A stretch of DNA of 64,000 nt, from the NCBI RefSeq assembly GCF_011006175.1, contig NZ_CP048795.1, forward strand, positions 868,001 through 932,000, in the 5' to 3' direction. Positions 26,091-33,684 of the stretch are shown piece by piece. This DNA is from Hydrogenobacter sp. T-8 (lineage in GTDB: Bacteria; Aquificota; Aquificia; Aquificales; Aquificaceae). The notes beneath the pieces were generated by a model that did no database searches, was not told the DNA's origin, and saw nothing but the letters and a program-made list of their open reading frames with translations. Both the position numbers and the translations under genes were made by a program. Within the stretch, counting starts at the first letter, position 1. Every line of letters starts with the position of its first letter.

Positions 26091-26951
26091 ATGGCACAGA
26101 TAATAGTGGCGGAGCATGCAGGTTTTTGTTTTGGAGTAAGAAGGGCTATAAACCTTGCGGAAGAGGCGGTAAAGGATACACATTTAGACAGAAAAGTCCT
26201 CAGCATGGGTCCCCTCATACACAACCCTCAGGAAGTTAAAAGACTTGAAGGCAAGGGTCTTATGCTTTTAGAAGATGAAAGCATGCTAGATGAAAACAGC
26301 ACGGTGATAGTGCGTTCTCATGGCATACCACCACAGAAGGAAAGGGAGCTCCTTTCAAAGGGTGTAAGGCTTGTGGACGCTACATGCCCCTTTGTAAAGG
26401 CGGTTCATGAGGCGGTGGTAAAGCTCTGCAAAGAGGGATACTTTGTGGTGCTTGTGGGAGAGAAAAACCATCCAGAAGTGATAGGCACTTTGGGATACCT
26501 ACAAGAGTGTGGTGGCAAAGGTGTGGTGGTGGAAAGCAAAGAAGACCTAAAGGCGGTTCTTGGAAAGGAAAAGGTTGGCATAGTGGCACAAACTACTCAA
26601 AACGAACAGTTTTTCAAAGAGGTGGTAGGTGAAATAGCCTTGTGGGCAAGGGAAGTAAAAGTGATAAACACCATATGCAACGCCACCTCTGAGCGTCAAG
26701 AGGATGTATACAAGCTTGCTCCACAAGTGGATGTGATGGTTATAGTAGGTGGGAAAAACAGCGGAAATACAAGAAGGCTTTATGAGATATCCAAATCTCT
26801 AAACTCCAACAGCTACCATATAGAAACACCAGAGGAGCTAAGAAGGGAATGGTTTGAAGGAGCTCAAAAAATAGGTCTTACCGCTGGTGCGTCAACCCCT
26901 GACTGGATAATACAGGCGGTGGTAGACAGGATAAAAGAGCTTATAATTTAA
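26091..26951 (+). CDS. ispH: 4-hydroxy-3-methylbut-2-enyl diphosphate reductase
   Basis: IspH makes IPP and DMAPP in the last step of the MEP isoprenoid pathway using a [4Fe-4S] cluster. The three cluster cysteines are visible in GFCFGVRRAI, DATCPFVKAVH and NTICNATSERQEDV. The histidines of PLIHNPQEV and KNHPEVIGTLGY bind the diphosphate. The protein is 286 residues, a normal length. A TATAAT box (26078-26083) lies 7 bases before the ATG. The Dsb-like gene follows after 3 bases. Confidence 0.97.
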   Translation: MAQIIVAEHAGFCFGVRRAINLAEEAVKDTHLDRKVLSMGPLIHNPQEVKRLEGKGLMLLEDESMLDENSTVIVRSHGIPPQKERELLSKGVRLVDATCPFVKAVHEAVVKLCKEGYFVVLVGEKNHPEVIGTLGYLQECGGKGVVVESKEDLKAVLGKEKVGIVAQTTQNEQFFKEVVGEIALWAREVKVINTICNATSERQEDVYKLAPQVDVMVIVGGKNSGNTRRLYEISKSLNSNSYHIETPEELRREWFEGAQKIGLTAGASTPDWIIQAVVDRIKELII

Positions 26952-26954
26952 ACC

Positions 26955-27452
26955 ATGAGGCTTTTATTAACTCTCTTGCTACTTTTGAAGCTAAGCCTTG
27001 CCCAAGACCTATACACAGAGTTTATAAGGTCTCAAGTTAAAGAAATACCCCTCAACAAGGCTATCGTGGTAGGTAAAGGGAAAAGGGAGCTTATAACCTT
27101 TATAAACCCTGACTGTGGACACTGCAGGAAAGAGTGGCAAGCCCTAAGACCTCACTTAGACAAGGTAAAGGTCTATGTTTTTCTTTTACCTTTTAGGAGC
27201 TTTCCAGAAAGCCACGCCAAGTCTTATTACATAGCCTGCTCAAAGGATAAACTAAAAGCACTTGATGAAGTCCTATCTGGAAAGTTTGACGGAAGAACTC
27301 CACAGGTAAAGGAGTGTCCTCTTGTTTATGAGCACATAAAGATAGCGGAAAAGTTAAATGTGCAAGGAACTCCATACAACATAATACTTGGGAGCTACAA
27401 GGTTATAGAAGGCTATAGCCCAGCTCTCTTGGAACATCTTGGCATTAGATGA
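26955..27452 (+). CDS. Periplasmic thioredoxin-fold protein (DsbC/DsbG-like)
   Basis: This 165-residue protein has a signal peptide, MRLLLTLLLLLKLSLAQ, and a thioredoxin fold with the active site DCGHCRK in the typical FINPDCGHC context. The cis-proline loop is GTPYNIIL. It lacks the N-terminal dimerisation domain of DsbC, so it is a minimal disulfide oxidoreductase or isomerase. Two additional cysteines (in YIACSKDK and VKECPLVY) could form a structural disulfide. It is coupled to the kinase gene by a 4-base overlap. Confidence 0.82.
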   Translation: MRLLLTLLLLLKLSLAQDLYTEFIRSQVKEIPLNKAIVVGKGKRELITFINPDCGHCRKEWQALRPHLDKVKVYVFLLPFRSFPESHAKSYYIACSKDKLKALDEVLSGKFDGRTPQVKECPLVYEHIKIAEKLNVQGTPYNIILGSYKVIEGYSPALLEHLGIR

Positions 27453-27991
27453 TAGTAGTGGTTATGGGTCTTTCTGGCTCTGGCAAATCCTTTCTTGCAA
27501 GCATACTCCACCAGGACTTTGGCTTTGAATGGCTAAGGAGCGACCTAATAAGAAAGGAGCTTGCTGGTATAAACCCTTATGAGAGTGCTAAATCTGGCTA
27601 CGGTGAAGGTATATATTCACAAGAATGGACAAAAAGAGTTTATGAGGAGATGATAAGAAGGGCTAAAGAATTGGTCTGTAGTGGTAAAAATGTAGTGCTT
27701 GATGCAACTTTCCTTCAGGATTGGCAAAGAGAACTGGTAAAGAAAAGCTTTCCAAATGCTATATTTCTGCTTGCTTATGCAGATGAACAGGTTGTGATTA
27801 AAAGACTTAGGGAAAGGCGCGACGTATCTGATGCGGACGTTGAGGTGTATTTAAAGCAAAAAGAAAATTTTGTCCCACCTTCCTATGCAATACCTATAGA
27901 TACAAACAAAAGCAGAGACGAACTTAAGGTTGTCCTGCAGGAGATACTCCAAAGGCTTGAGAGGAAAGACATTCAAGAGAACGCTCTATAG
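27449..27991 (+). CDS. P-loop kinase-like ATPase (AAA_33 type)
   Basis: This 180-residue protein has Walker A GLSGSGKS at residues 7-14. It continues RSDLIRKELAGI, the aspartate-containing strand of gluconate, nucleoside or zeta-type kinases, then NVVLDATFLQDWQRE (Walker B-like) and a lid-like RLRERR. The middle GIYSQEWTKRVYEEM is common in the AAA_33 family of small-molecule or RNA kinases. The substrate is unknown. Its last 68 bases overlap the convergent S41 protease gene. Confidence 0.75.
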   Translation: MIVVVMGLSGSGKSFLASILHQDFGFEWLRSDLIRKELAGINPYESAKSGYGEGIYSQEWTKRVYEEMIRRAKELVCSGKNVVLDATFLQDWQRELVKKSFPNAIFLLAYADEQVVIKRLRERRDVSDADVEVYLKQKENFVPPSYAIPIDTNKSRDELKVVLQEILQRLERKDIQENAL

Positions 27992-29033
27992 GGTTTTCCT
28001 TTTCCAGCTTGCAGTCAGGGTTTATACCCTTATCGGTAGTCACAAGCTCACCACTTGGAAGTTTCATCTCAAAGGTTATAAGCCTTAGCACATTACCGCA
28101 GGAGTCAAGGATATACATGTTGCTCCCTACATACTTGCCCACGGTGTTTTCCCCCACTATAACTGCACCCGCATACCTTCTAAGCAAAGTGGCTACCAGC
28201 TCCGAGGCGGAGGCGGTGTGTTTATTAACAAGCACAATAATCGGTTTATTAAAGCTCTGTCTGTTTGTGAACTGATAAACCCCTAAGTTCCTTCCTCTGC
28301 CCTCAAGGTAGAACATAACACCCTCACCCCCTATCAACATATCCACTATACTTTTGGCTACAGAGATAAGCCCACCACCGTTATCCCTTAGGTCAAGTAT
28401 AAGGACATCTATGTTGTTGGCGTTGAATTTTTCCATAACCTCCCTAAACTGCTCTACCGCAGGCTGTGTAAAGTTTACGAGTTTTATATATCCTATCTTT
28501 TTGTCTCCATGATCTATTATCCTCACCTCTTCTATTACGGGCACGGAGAATTCACCCTTTAAAACCTTTATCTCCATAAACAACCCTTCCCTTATTATTT
28601 CAAGGTTTATGATTCCTCCCTTTTCTACCTCTCTTATAACTCTCCTCCACTGGTTTTTGTCATTTACACCGTTTATGGCTAATATAAGGTCACCCTCTCT
28701 GACACCATGCTGTTCTGCGGGAGACTTGGGAAAAACCTTAACCACATAACCCTTGTCATCCCATCGCACACCCAAACCTATCATTTTTGAACTTGAATAC
28801 CAAAGCCTATCTTCCTCCTGTCTTGTTATAGAAGTCCAACGGTCACCTATCTTTCTTAGATGGTCTATTAGCTCCTGCTCACTTTTCCACTGACTATCCT
28901 TTATCCTATCCCACCAAAGATAATGCCTTTCCATGAGTGCGACAACTTTCTTTAAGAGTTCTTCCCTGGAGCAGTCTTCCCCTGCAAAGGATACATGCAG
29001 GAGCAAAAGCACAAGCAAAAAGGACATACCCAT
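27924..29033 (-). CDS. S41-family C-terminal processing peptidase with PDZ domain
   Basis: This 369-residue secreted protease has a signal peptide (MGMSFLLVLLLLHVSFAG), a helical N-terminal region and a PDZ domain (about 95-165, with VREGDLILAINGVN). The S41 catalytic domain follows, with IGYIKLVNFTQPAVEQF, DLRDNGGG and the nucleophile region KHTASASELVATLL. The general-base lysine is in GENTVGKY. Such CtpA-type proteases trim periplasmic proteins or peptidoglycan hydrolases. The extra cysteines near the C-terminus (DSCGN, PDCK) are unusual and may pair. Confidence 0.9.
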   Translation of the reverse strand: MGMSFLLVLLLLHVSFAGEDCSREELLKKVVALMERHYLWWDRIKDSQWKSEQELIDHLRKIGDRWTSITRQEEDRLWYSSSKMIGLGVRWDDKGYVVKVFPKSPAEQHGVREGDLILAINGVNDKNQWRRVIREVEKGGIINLEIIREGLFMEIKVLKGEFSVPVIEEVRIIDHGDKKIGYIKLVNFTQPAVEQFREVMEKFNANNIDVLILDLRDNGGGLISVAKSIVDMLIGGEGVMFYLEGRGRNLGVYQFTNRQSFNKPIIVLVNKHTASASELVATLLRRYAGAVIVGENTVGKYVGSNMYILDSCGNVLRLITFEMKLPSGELVTTDKGINPDCKLEKENPIERSLECLSSQAFGVSPAGQP

Positions 29034-29062
29034 GGAAGTTCAGCTAAAGAAATATAATTCTG

Positions 29063-29090
29063 TTGACAAAAACTTCAAGGGTTATAACTT
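29063..29090 (+). promoter_or_regulatory. Probable promoter of the oxidoreductase operon
   Basis: A perfect TTGACA -35 (29063-29068) is followed by TAACTT at 16 bases, or TATAAC at 14 bases, as possible -10 boxes. The leader then contains the strong ribosome site AGGAGG before the first gene of the operon at 29127. Confidence 0.55.
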
Positions 29091-29126
29091 ATAAACACCT
29101 ACTATTAACTTTTTAGGAGGCAAGGC

Positions 29127-29357
29127 ATGTACTATGTGGCTGAGGTCATAAACGAAGAGTGCAGTAAGTACAACTGCAAGCAGTGCACCCTCTTTTGTCC
29201 TGAGCCCAACACCCTTATGTATACTGATGAGGAGCATCATGCCTTCGTGGTGCAAGAACGGTGCAAGGGCTGTGCCTTGTGTGTCTATGTCTGCGTAAAT
29301 CTCTTAAAGAGAAACGCCATCCACATGGTCATGCCGGAAGTGCATGCGGAGAAGTAA
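29127..29357 (+). CDS. Ferredoxin-like small subunit of 2-oxoacid:ferredoxin oxidoreductase
   Basis: This 76-residue protein has two cysteine clusters suited to two [4Fe-4S] centres: CSKYNCKQCTLFCPEP and CKGCALCVYVC. It corresponds to the small iron-sulfur (delta/epsilon-type) subunit of the five-subunit Aquificales pyruvate or 2-oxoglutarate oxidoreductases, which pass electrons between TPP-bound intermediate and ferredoxin in the reductive TCA cycle. It opens the operon, and a Uma2 gene follows after 3 bases. Whether it should be named D or E depends on the subunit scheme, so no symbol is given. Confidence 0.82.
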   Translation: MYYVAEVINEECSKYNCKQCTLFCPEPNTLMYTDEEHHAFVVQERCKGCALCVYVCVNLLKRNAIHMVMPEVHAEK

Positions 29358-29360
29358 GGC

Positions 29361-29903
29361 ATGGCAGTAAGGGAAAAGCTCTGGACTTATGAGGATTATT
29401 TCCAGCTTGAGGATGAAAAAAGGTATGAGATAATTGACGGAGAGCTCCTTGAAATGCCAGCACCAAGCCTAAGGCATCAGAAGGTTATTTGGAATCTTGC
29501 CTATGTCTTTAGAAGATATCAAGAGAAAAAAAAACGCGGAGATTTCTATCTTGCTCCAGTGGATGTGGTTCTTTCTCAAGAGCATGTGGTTCAGCCAGAC
29601 CTTGTCTTTGTCTCAAAGGATAGGCTTTCTATAGCAAGGGATAAAGGTATATTTGGTGCTCCAGACCTCGTAGTGGAAGTGGTCTCTCCATCTACCTTTA
29701 AAAGGGATACAGAGGACAAGAGAAGGCTATACGCCAAGCATGGCATAAAGGAGTATTGGCTTGTGTTTCCAGAGGAGAGGGTGGTGGAAGTACTTACCTT
29801 GAAGGGAGATGAGTATGAAGTATTCTCCCACGCCTTTGAAAGCGGAAAGGTTTGTTCAAAACTTCTTGAAGATTTTTGTCTAAATTTAGAAGAAATTTTT
29901 TAA
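29361..29903 (+). CDS. Uma2/DUF820-family nuclease-fold protein (copy 1)
   Basis: This 180-residue protein has the Uma2 family layout: N-terminal WTYEDYFQLEDEKRYEIIDG, then EMPAPSLRHQ, then the PD-(D/E)XK core. The core has D80 (QPD), P101-D102 and E106 (PDLVVEVVSPS), K120 and YAKHGIKEYWLV. Members are abundant in cyanobacteria and Aquificales; their natural target is unknown and the restriction-like fold is the only guide. It lies between two oxidoreductase subunit genes with 3- and 11-base junctions on the same strand, so it must be cotranscribed with them. Confidence 0.88.
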   Translation: MAVREKLWTYEDYFQLEDEKRYEIIDGELLEMPAPSLRHQKVIWNLAYVFRRYQEKKKRGDFYLAPVDVVLSQEHVVQPDLVFVSKDRLSIARDKGIFGAPDLVVEVVSPSTFKRDTEDKRRLYAKHGIKEYWLVFPEERVVEVLTLKGDEYEVFSHAFESGKVCSKLLEDFCLNLEEIF

Positions 29904-29914
29904 GGAGGTAAACT

Positions 29915-30484
29915 ATGGCAATACTTGGACCGTCAGGCTTTTCACCCTATCCTGTGGCTGTTTATGAGGGTATTTTGAATCCTCCACCGGGCAAGGCTCT
30001 AATGTTTAACGAGATCGTAGAAGAAGAGCTTGCTATGAGAGAAGCTGCGAAGGCAATGCTCACAAGACCTAACCCCACCATATTCCCAGGTCCTCAGGTT
30101 CTTTATGCTTGGAACGAGGAGGCAAAGGAAAAGGCAAGGTTAGTAAAGAAGATGGCACAGGTTCTTGGTGCAAAGATTATTCCCATGTATGACTACAGAC
30201 CTAAATATCCCAAAATAAACCCAGCGGTGGAAATAAACCCTAACCATCCAAACCTTACCATATGGCACAACAAGATAAAGGCGTGCATATTCGTAGGCGT
30301 GCATTGCCACTATGCCAATGTAGCTCTCAAGATAATAAGGGCTGAAACGGACTGCTTTACCATAGCCATGTGCGGTATGGCAGGGCATGAAGATGCTATG
30401 ATAACACTCAGAGACCAGCATATAGAAGAGATGGAAAAGTTCATAAATATCGCAGAGGAGGTAAAGAGGGAGCTAGGAAAATGA
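29915..30484 (+). CDS. Oxidoreductase accessory subunit (CO dehydrogenase beta subunit-like family)
   Basis: This 189-residue protein belongs to the family annotated as 'CO dehydrogenase beta subunit-like' that accompanies Aquificales 2-oxoacid oxidoreductases. It starts MAILGPSGFSPYPVAVYEGI and contains VGVHCHYANVALKIIRAETD and IAMCGMAGHEDAMITLRDQH. Its only cysteines are in VHCHYA, DCFTIA, AMCGM and IKACIF, too dispersed for a ferredoxin. Its fixed place in the operon supports a role as a fifth subunit, not catalysis of CO chemistry. A strong AAGGAGG precedes the ATG. It is coupled to the next Uma2 gene by 4 bases. Confidence 0.75.
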   Translation: MAILGPSGFSPYPVAVYEGILNPPPGKALMFNEIVEEELAMREAAKAMLTRPNPTIFPGPQVLYAWNEEAKEKARLVKKMAQVLGAKIIPMYDYRPKYPKINPAVEINPNHPNLTIWHNKIKACIFVGVHCHYANVALKIIRAETDCFTIAMCGMAGHEDAMITLRDQHIEEMEKFINIAEEVKRELGK

Positions 30485-31023
30485 AAACCCGGGAAAGGCT
30501 TTGGACTTATGAGGACTACCTAAGCCTTGAGGAAGAAAAGAGGTATGAGATAATCAATGGAGAGCTTTTTGAAATGCCAGCACCCAGTGTTAGACATCAG
30601 GAAATTCTAAAAAGGCTTGTGAGGCTCTTTCAGATAGTAGAGGATAAAAAGCTGGGGCTTTACTATTTCTCACCAATAGACGTGGTGCTTTCAGAGAAGG
30701 ACGTTCTCCAGCCAGACCTTGTGGTAGTGCTTAAGGAGAATTTGTCCATAGTTCAAGAGAGGGGCATCTTTGGCGTTCCAGACCTTGTGGTGGAAATTGT
30801 CTCTGCCAGCTCCTACAAAAGGGACACAGAGGACAAAAAAAGGCTATATGCAAACTATGGTGTAAAGGAATACTGGCTTGTGCTTCCAGAGCTAAGGCTC
30901 ATTGAAGTGCTTACCCTTCAAGAGGGTGAATACAGAGCTTTTTCCTTTGCCTGTGAAAGGGGCAAGGTGTGTTCAAAGGTGGTTGAGGGTTTGTGTGTGG
31001 AGTTGGAAGGAGTGCTACCATGA
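30481..31023 (+). CDS. Uma2/DUF820-family nuclease-fold protein (copy 2)
   Basis: This 180-residue Uma2 protein has the core motifs D79 (QPD), PDLVVEIVSASS and GVKEYWLV. It starts inside the stop of the preceding subunit gene (ATGA). Residues 66-166 are identical to copy 3, while residues about 41-64 differ strongly. Part of residues 1-40 is also closely similar to copy 3. The gene is intact, which argues against recent decay. Confidence 0.88.
   Translation: MKTRERLWTYEDYLSLEEEKRYEIINGELFEMPAPSVRHQEILKRLVRLFQIVEDKKLGLYYFSPIDVVLSEKDVLQPDLVVVLKENLSIVQERGIFGVPDLVVEIVSASSYKRDTEDKKRLYANYGVKEYWLVLPELRLIEVLTLQEGEYRAFSFACERGKVCSKVVEGLCVELEGVLP
30676..30978 (+). repeat. 303-base direct repeat shared by Uma2 copies 2 and 3 (first copy)
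   Basis: This stretch, codons 66-166 of copy 2, repeats at 31215-31517 in copy 3 at the same codon positions. I count ten base differences, all in silent positions, so the encoded 101 residues are identical. The flanks diverge abruptly on both sides. Such a mosaic is best explained by duplication with later gene conversion or recombination. Confidence 0.9.
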
Positions 31024-31562
31024 TAGCAGAGAAGGTCTGGACTTATGAAGACTATCTAAGCCTTGATGAAGAAAAGAGGTATGAGATAATTGACGGGGAG
31101 CTATTTGAAATGCCAGCACCCAGCGTTAGACATCAAGAGATATCTGGTAGGTTGTATGTGAAACTTTTCAACTACATAGTGGAGAGCTCTCTTGGGATAG
31201 TCCTTTACGCTCCTATAGACGTGGTGCTTTCAGAGAAGGACGTTCTCCAGCCAGACCTTGTGGTGGTGCTTAAGGAGAATTTGTCCATAGTTCAAGAAAG
31301 AGGTATCTTTGGCGTTCCAGACCTTGTGGTGGAAATTGTCTCTGCCAGCTCCTACAAAAGGGACACAGAGGACAAAAAAAGGCTATATGCAAACTATGGT
31401 GTAAAGGAATACTGGCTTGTGCTTCCAGAGCTAAGGCTCATTGAAGTGCTTACCCTTCAAGAGGGTGAATACAGGGCTTTCTCCTTCGCCTGTGAAAGGG
31501 GCAAGGTTTGCTCAAAACTGGCTGATGGTTTGTGCATAGACCTTGAGGAGGTCTTTCGGTGA
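31020..31562 (+). CDS. Uma2/DUF820-family nuclease-fold protein (copy 3)
   Basis: This tandem paralogue of copy 2 is also 180 residues. The ATG at 31020 overlaps the copy 2 stop (ATGA); an earlier in-frame start would only add residues inside copy 2. It shares the WTYEDYLSLDEEKRYEIIDG N-terminus and an identical 101-residue core with copy 2, but has a different segment at about 40-64 (SGRLYVKLFNYIVESS) and a different last 14 residues. It ends 66 bases before porA, whose leader carries AGGAGGTAAGG. Confidence 0.88.
   Translation: MIAEKVWTYEDYLSLDEEKRYEIIDGELFEMPAPSVRHQEISGRLYVKLFNYIVESSLGIVLYAPIDVVLSEKDVLQPDLVVVLKENLSIVQERGIFGVPDLVVEIVSASSYKRDTEDKKRLYANYGVKEYWLVLPELRLIEVLTLQEGEYRAFSFACERGKVCSKLADGLCIDLEEVFR
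31215..31517 (+). repeat. 303-base direct repeat shared by Uma2 copies 2 and 3 (second copy)
   Basis: Partner of the repeat at 30676-30978, offset by exactly 539 bases, which equals the distance between the two start codons. See that entry for the comparison. Confidence 0.9.
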
Positions 31563-31628
31563 TAAAAATCAGCTTGCTTATCGCCACCTTTTATAAATTT
31601 AAAACAAACTTCTATAGGAGGTAAGGTC

Positions 31629-32834
31629 ATGCAGACATCTACCGAGACGGTCATATACAACAGGGCAGGACAGAGGGTGGTTTCACCTGACTACCTTCTT
31701 TTTGAAGCTCCAAGGACGAAGCATTTCATGACAGGCTCAGAGGCAGTAAAGGAGGCGGTAAAGAGGGCTTCAGTAGACGCCTCTGTGTCCTACCCAATAA
31801 CACCCCAGTCTGAGGCGGCGCACCTCATCGGTGAGCTTTGGGTTGAGGGCTATGTGGGTGTATACTTTAGAGGCGAATCTGAGTTTGGCGTTATGTCAGA
31901 AATAGCGGGATGCGCCATGGCGGGTGCAAGGACAATAACCACTACCTCTGGACCTGGAACTCTTAGGGCTTTTGAAAACTTCCCCATGTGGGCGGGGACA
32001 AGAATACCCGTCCAGCTTGTCCTTATGGCAAGAGGTGTAAACTCTCCCCTTTCTATACAACCTGACAACCTTGAGGTGGGTTTCCTGCTTGATACTGGTT
32101 GTATGATATGGTATGCGGAAAACGCACAAGACCTTTTTGATATGATACTGGCAGGCTTTGTGGTAGCAGAACAGCCAGATGTGCATGTCCCAGTTATAAC
32201 TGTGGTGGACGGCTTTTTTGTTTCTCATACACGTGAAGCAGTTATGCTCCCACCAGATGATATAGCCCTTCCACCCTACAATCCTTACAAAGCACCCATG
32301 CCTGTTATAGACGCAGAAGTGCCACCAGGAAGATTTCTCAGAGACCCATTTGTGATGAAGTCCAACTACATCTCCTATGCAACCCATGCCAGCTGGCAGT
32401 GGGAAGTGAGGTCCGCCATTGAAAGGTCAAGACCCTACGCAAAGCACTATCTCAGAGGTCTCGTAGAGGAGTTTGGAGACCCCTCCGCAGAGCTTGTCTT
32501 TGTAGCTTGTGGCACTGCGGCTGCTCAATCAAAGGAGGCGGTCAGACTTCTTGAAGAAGAGGGCATAAAGGCAAGGGTTATCAAGCTAAAAACCATAAGA
32601 CCTTTCCCCATAGAAGAGTTAAGGCAGGCAGTAAAGGGTGCTAAATACATCTTTGTGCCAGAGTTTAACGTGGTAGGATGGCTTGAAAGAGAGGTAAGAA
32701 GATATCTTTACGGACACTCTGACGCAGAGGTTATAGGTGCACCAAGGGTAGCCGGTGGAATGACCATGCCCGCGGAGGTTATAGTCAAAGAAGTTCTTAA
32801 ACTTACAGGAAAGGAGGTAAAACATGTCATATAA
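31629..32834 (+). CDS. porA: 2-oxoacid:ferredoxin oxidoreductase alpha subunit
   Basis: The alpha subunit contributes the TPP-pyrimidine-side domain I and domain II. The 401-residue protein begins its core with HFMTGSEAVKEAVKRASVD, then SYPITPQSEAAHLIGELW and TTSGPGTLRAFENFPMWAG, all typical of pyruvate or 2-oxoglutarate oxidoreductase alpha chains. A C-terminal transketolase-C-like domain is seen around VFVACGTAAAQSKEAVRLLE. Order small FeS - accessory - A - B - G resembles the por operon of Hydrogenobacter (porEDABG) more than for (forDABGE), so pyruvate is the likelier substrate. That assignment is inference. Confidence 0.88.
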   Translation: MQTSTETVIYNRAGQRVVSPDYLLFEAPRTKHFMTGSEAVKEAVKRASVDASVSYPITPQSEAAHLIGELWVEGYVGVYFRGESEFGVMSEIAGCAMAGARTITTTSGPGTLRAFENFPMWAGTRIPVQLVLMARGVNSPLSIQPDNLEVGFLLDTGCMIWYAENAQDLFDMILAGFVVAEQPDVHVPVITVVDGFFVSHTREAVMLPPDDIALPPYNPYKAPMPVIDAEVPPGRFLRDPFVMKSNYISYATHASWQWEVRSAIERSRPYAKHYLRGLVEEFGDPSAELVFVACGTAAAQSKEAVRLLEEEGIKARVIKLKTIRPFPIEELRQAVKGAKYIFVPEFNVVGWLEREVRRYLYGHSDAEVIGAPRVAGGMTMPAEVIVKEVLKLTGKEVKHVI

Positions 32835-33684
32835 GATTTACGAAATAAACGAAGAGTTTTTGGATGTTATGCCTCAGGAAATAAAAGACCTTCAGTTTAA
32901 GGCTACCTGGGGCAACCCCAAGAGGGGTGTTATGGACCTTCCTTATTCAAAGGAGTTAATAGAGGAGCATTCTCTGTGTGCGGGATGCCCTGAGTCCATG
33001 GCTCTCAGGTATATCCTCGCCTCTTTGCCAAACCCCGAGGACACCATAATAGTCAACTCTACAGGATGCACCTCTTTGGTCTTCCCCCACATAGCCCTTC
33101 ATACGGTCCACTCCCTCTTTGGAAACCAGAATGCGGTAGCCTCTGGCATAAAGAGAGTGCTTGAGTGGAGGTTTCCCGACAAGGTCAAGGATGTGGTAGT
33201 GCTTGCTGGAGATGGTGCCACAGTGGACATAGGTCTTGACTGCACCCTTCAGTCCTTCTTTAGGCAAGAGAAGATAACCACCATATGCTTTGACAACGAG
33301 GTCTATGCCAACACAGGCGGTCAAGAGAGCGGTTTGACGGTAAAAGGTCATGTCTTTAAGATGGCACCAAAGGGCAAGCAGTGGGACAAAGTCCCCATGT
33401 GGCAACTTGCCATAGACTCAGGATGCCACTATGTGGCAAGGCTTACCGTGTCCTCTCCCAAAAGGGTAGAAACGGTCATAAAGAAAGCCATATACGTGGC
33501 AAGAGAAGTAGGACCCACATATGTGCATCTTTATACTCCTTGTATTCTTGAAATAGGTCTCAACTCTGATGACGGTCTTGATGAGATGAGGCAAAGGGAC
33601 AAGGAAAGGTTTGCCTTCTTTGAGTATGTTTCTGAACCTGCAAAAGAGGTCATTGAACGCAAGAAAGAGGAGGGCTTGCTATGA
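32824..33684 (+). CDS. porB: 2-oxoacid:ferredoxin oxidoreductase beta subunit
   Basis: The beta subunit binds TPP pyrophosphate and the proximal iron-sulfur cluster. The 286-residue protein has CAGCPESMALRY, a cluster motif, NSTGCTS, and the TPP/Mg motif GDGATVDIGLD. FDNEVYANTGGQESGLT follows, with a later cysteine in YTPCILEIG. Together these give the cysteines expected of a [4Fe-4S] beta subunit. It overlaps porA by 11 bases and porG by 4. Confidence 0.92.
   Translation: MSYKIYEINEEFLDVMPQEIKDLQFKATWGNPKRGVMDLPYSKELIEEHSLCAGCPESMALRYILASLPNPEDTIIVNSTGCTSLVFPHIALHTVHSLFGNQNAVASGIKRVLEWRFPDKVKDVVVLAGDGATVDIGLDCTLQSFFRQEKITTICFDNEVYANTGGQESGLTVKGHVFKMAPKGKQWDKVPMWQLAIDSGCHYVARLTVSSPKRVETVIKKAIYVAREVGPTYVHLYTPCILEIGLNSDDGLDEMRQRDKERFAFFEYVSEPAKEVIERKKEEGLL

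Noticed and set aside
30481-31562. Reading the tandem Uma2 genes as one gene split by a frameshift
   Set aside because: Both have complete N-termini, cores and stops and the same length, with an ATGA junction; it is a tandem duplication.
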